Assembly: GCA_051871515.1 (NCBI GenBank)
Contig: JBJECY010000097.1
Coordinates: 1 to 32,667, forward strand
Origin: SFTJ01 sp051871515
Lineage (GTDB): Bacteria; Bacteroidota; Bacteroidia; Bacteroidales; Muribaculaceae
Direction: 5' to 3'
Length of the DNA: 32,667 bases
The translations under genes were made by a program, and so were the position numbers. Of this stretch, positions 31,857 through 32,667 are shown piece after piece (the stretch's first letter is position 1; each line of letters opens with the position of its first letter). The notes beneath the pieces were generated by a model. The model worked only from the letters and a program-made list of their open reading frames with translations. It had not been told where the DNA came from and did no database searches.

Positions 31857-32667
31857 TTTGATTTGGATTCCAGATGCCATGTGTAGGGGCGTATAGCAAT
31901 ACGCCCGTTTTTTCGCCATATTGTGTTGGGGGAAATTTGTTGCCATGTGTAGGGGCGTATAGCAATACGCCCGGAATCGGTGTGCCGGGGTATTTAATAA
32001 TATATGATTCGGATTCCAGATGCCATGCCACGTTGTGTTGTGTTGCATGCCATGTGTAGGGGCGTATAGCAATACGCCCGGCGACCGCGGCGTGGTGACC
32101 GATGCCCACGGTGACAAACATTGCGGGTGGCGTGGTTGGTGGTTTTGGCGAATGGTGGTGGGCGTATTGCGATACGCCCGGAATCGGTATGCCCGGGTAA
32201 TTAAATATGTGATTTGGAGTCCAGATGCCATGTGTAGGGGCGTATAGCAATACGCCCGGTGACCGCAGCGTGGTCCTGATAAATACCATTGCGTGTGATT
32301 TGGCGGGTGGTTTCGGGCGTATAGCAATACGCCCGGTGACCGCGGCGAGGTGACCGATGCCCGACAAAAAAATGTGATGCCATGCCGTGTTGTGTTGTTT
32401 TGATGCCATGTTGTAGGGGCGTATAGCAATACGCCCGGTGACCGCGGCGTGGAACAATAAATACCAACGCGTGGGTGGCGTGGCGGATGTTTTTGGGCGT
32501 GTGATTTGGGCGGGTGTTTTCGGGCGTATAGCAATACGCCCGGCGACCGCGGCGTGGGCCAACACAAAAAAACGTGATGCCATGTTGTAGGGGCGTATAG
32601 CAATACGCCCACCGACCGCGGCGATAACCGACGCAAAAAAAATGTGATGCCATGCGTTGTTTTGATG
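31857..32667. repeat. REP-like hairpin array 3 (9 copies, continues past the window)
   Basis: Hairpin cores start at 31887, 31953, 32060, 32160, 32238, 32315, 32417, 32522 and 32591. Six have forward GTAG (31887, 31953, 32060, 32238, 32417, 32591); 32160, 32315 and 32522 lack it. Right flanks are GGCGACCGCGGCG or GGTGACCGCGGCG (six copies, with small changes) or GGAATCGG (two); spacing is 66-107 bases. The unit GATGCCATGTGTAGGGGCG recurs on the left. No gene is seen; the region ends inside array sequence. Confidence 0.92.

Noticed and set aside
27431..32653. Long open frames through the arrays encoding repeated peptides such as AYCYTPLHMAS or RIAIRPYTWH
   Set aside because: They are open in several frames and both strands only because the hairpin repeat lacks stop codons; they have no consistent start and follow DNA repeat phase changes.
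27534..32667. CRISPR array
   Set aside because: The repeat is short, fully palindromic and occurs in both orientations; spacers vary from about 34 to over 100 bases and are related to each other; no cas genes are present.

Overview
The window looks like a Bacteroidota (Bacteroidales) chromosome segment. Most intergenic gaps carry the Bacteroidetes-type promoter -7 box (TAnnTTTG, as TATCTTTG, TAACTTTG or TAATTTTG), sometimes with a TTTG-like -33 box about 20 bases upstream. Shine-Dalgarno sites are not evident, and the gene content (AsnA, type IX secretion parts PorW, PorX and PorE, an AGCS symporter, TolC/HlyD/ABC efflux) fits the order. A gut lineage such as Muribaculaceae is plausible but only inferred.

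Layout. 1-4610: metK and asnA (minus strand), each with a terminator hairpin, then a sodium/amino-acid symporter (plus). 4672-6978: a minus-strand, translationally coupled three-gene phage cassette (holin, M15 endolysin, portal-like protein) with no other phage genes. 7149-9739: a serine beta-lactamase-family lipase/peptidase-like protein, a DUF2148 ferredoxin-like protein and an unknown exported protein. 10082-12668: aroA, a small membrane-anchored protein and a metal ABC permease. 12764-13342: an outer-membrane beta-barrel (minus). 13660-20580: porW and porX, then tsaE, birA, a LOG-family protein and a PduO-type cobalamin adenosyltransferase, closed by a strong terminator. 20672-26469: a five-gene minus-strand efflux operon (TolC, HlyD, double ATPase, two ABC-2 permeases), divergent from an AraC-family regulator (26664-27494). 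A shared intergenic region holds three copies of a candidate operator.

The most unusual part is 27500 to the right edge. Thirty copies of a 20-base palindromic hairpin (GGGCGTAT-AGCA-ATACGCCC), 24 of them flanked by GTAG as in REP elements, lie in three arrays. The arrays surround porE and a small HUH/tyrosine transposase of the RAYT (REP-associated) type at 31344-31841. The arrays switch orientation, contain hairpins whose loop is flipped relative to its flanks, and include a second recurrent module with its own inverted repeat. A canonical promoter (TTTG-N20-TATCTTTG) inside the array would make a transposase transcript whose leader carries one REP hairpin and about eight 16-17-base tandem repeats. 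A single REP-like hairpin also lies 27 kb away, behind metK.

Functional links: PorW and PorE are envelope components and PorX the regulator of type IX secretion. The efflux operon and AraC regulator form one divergent regulatory unit. The REP arrays and RAYT form a candidate self-propagating repeat system that has settled around porE.
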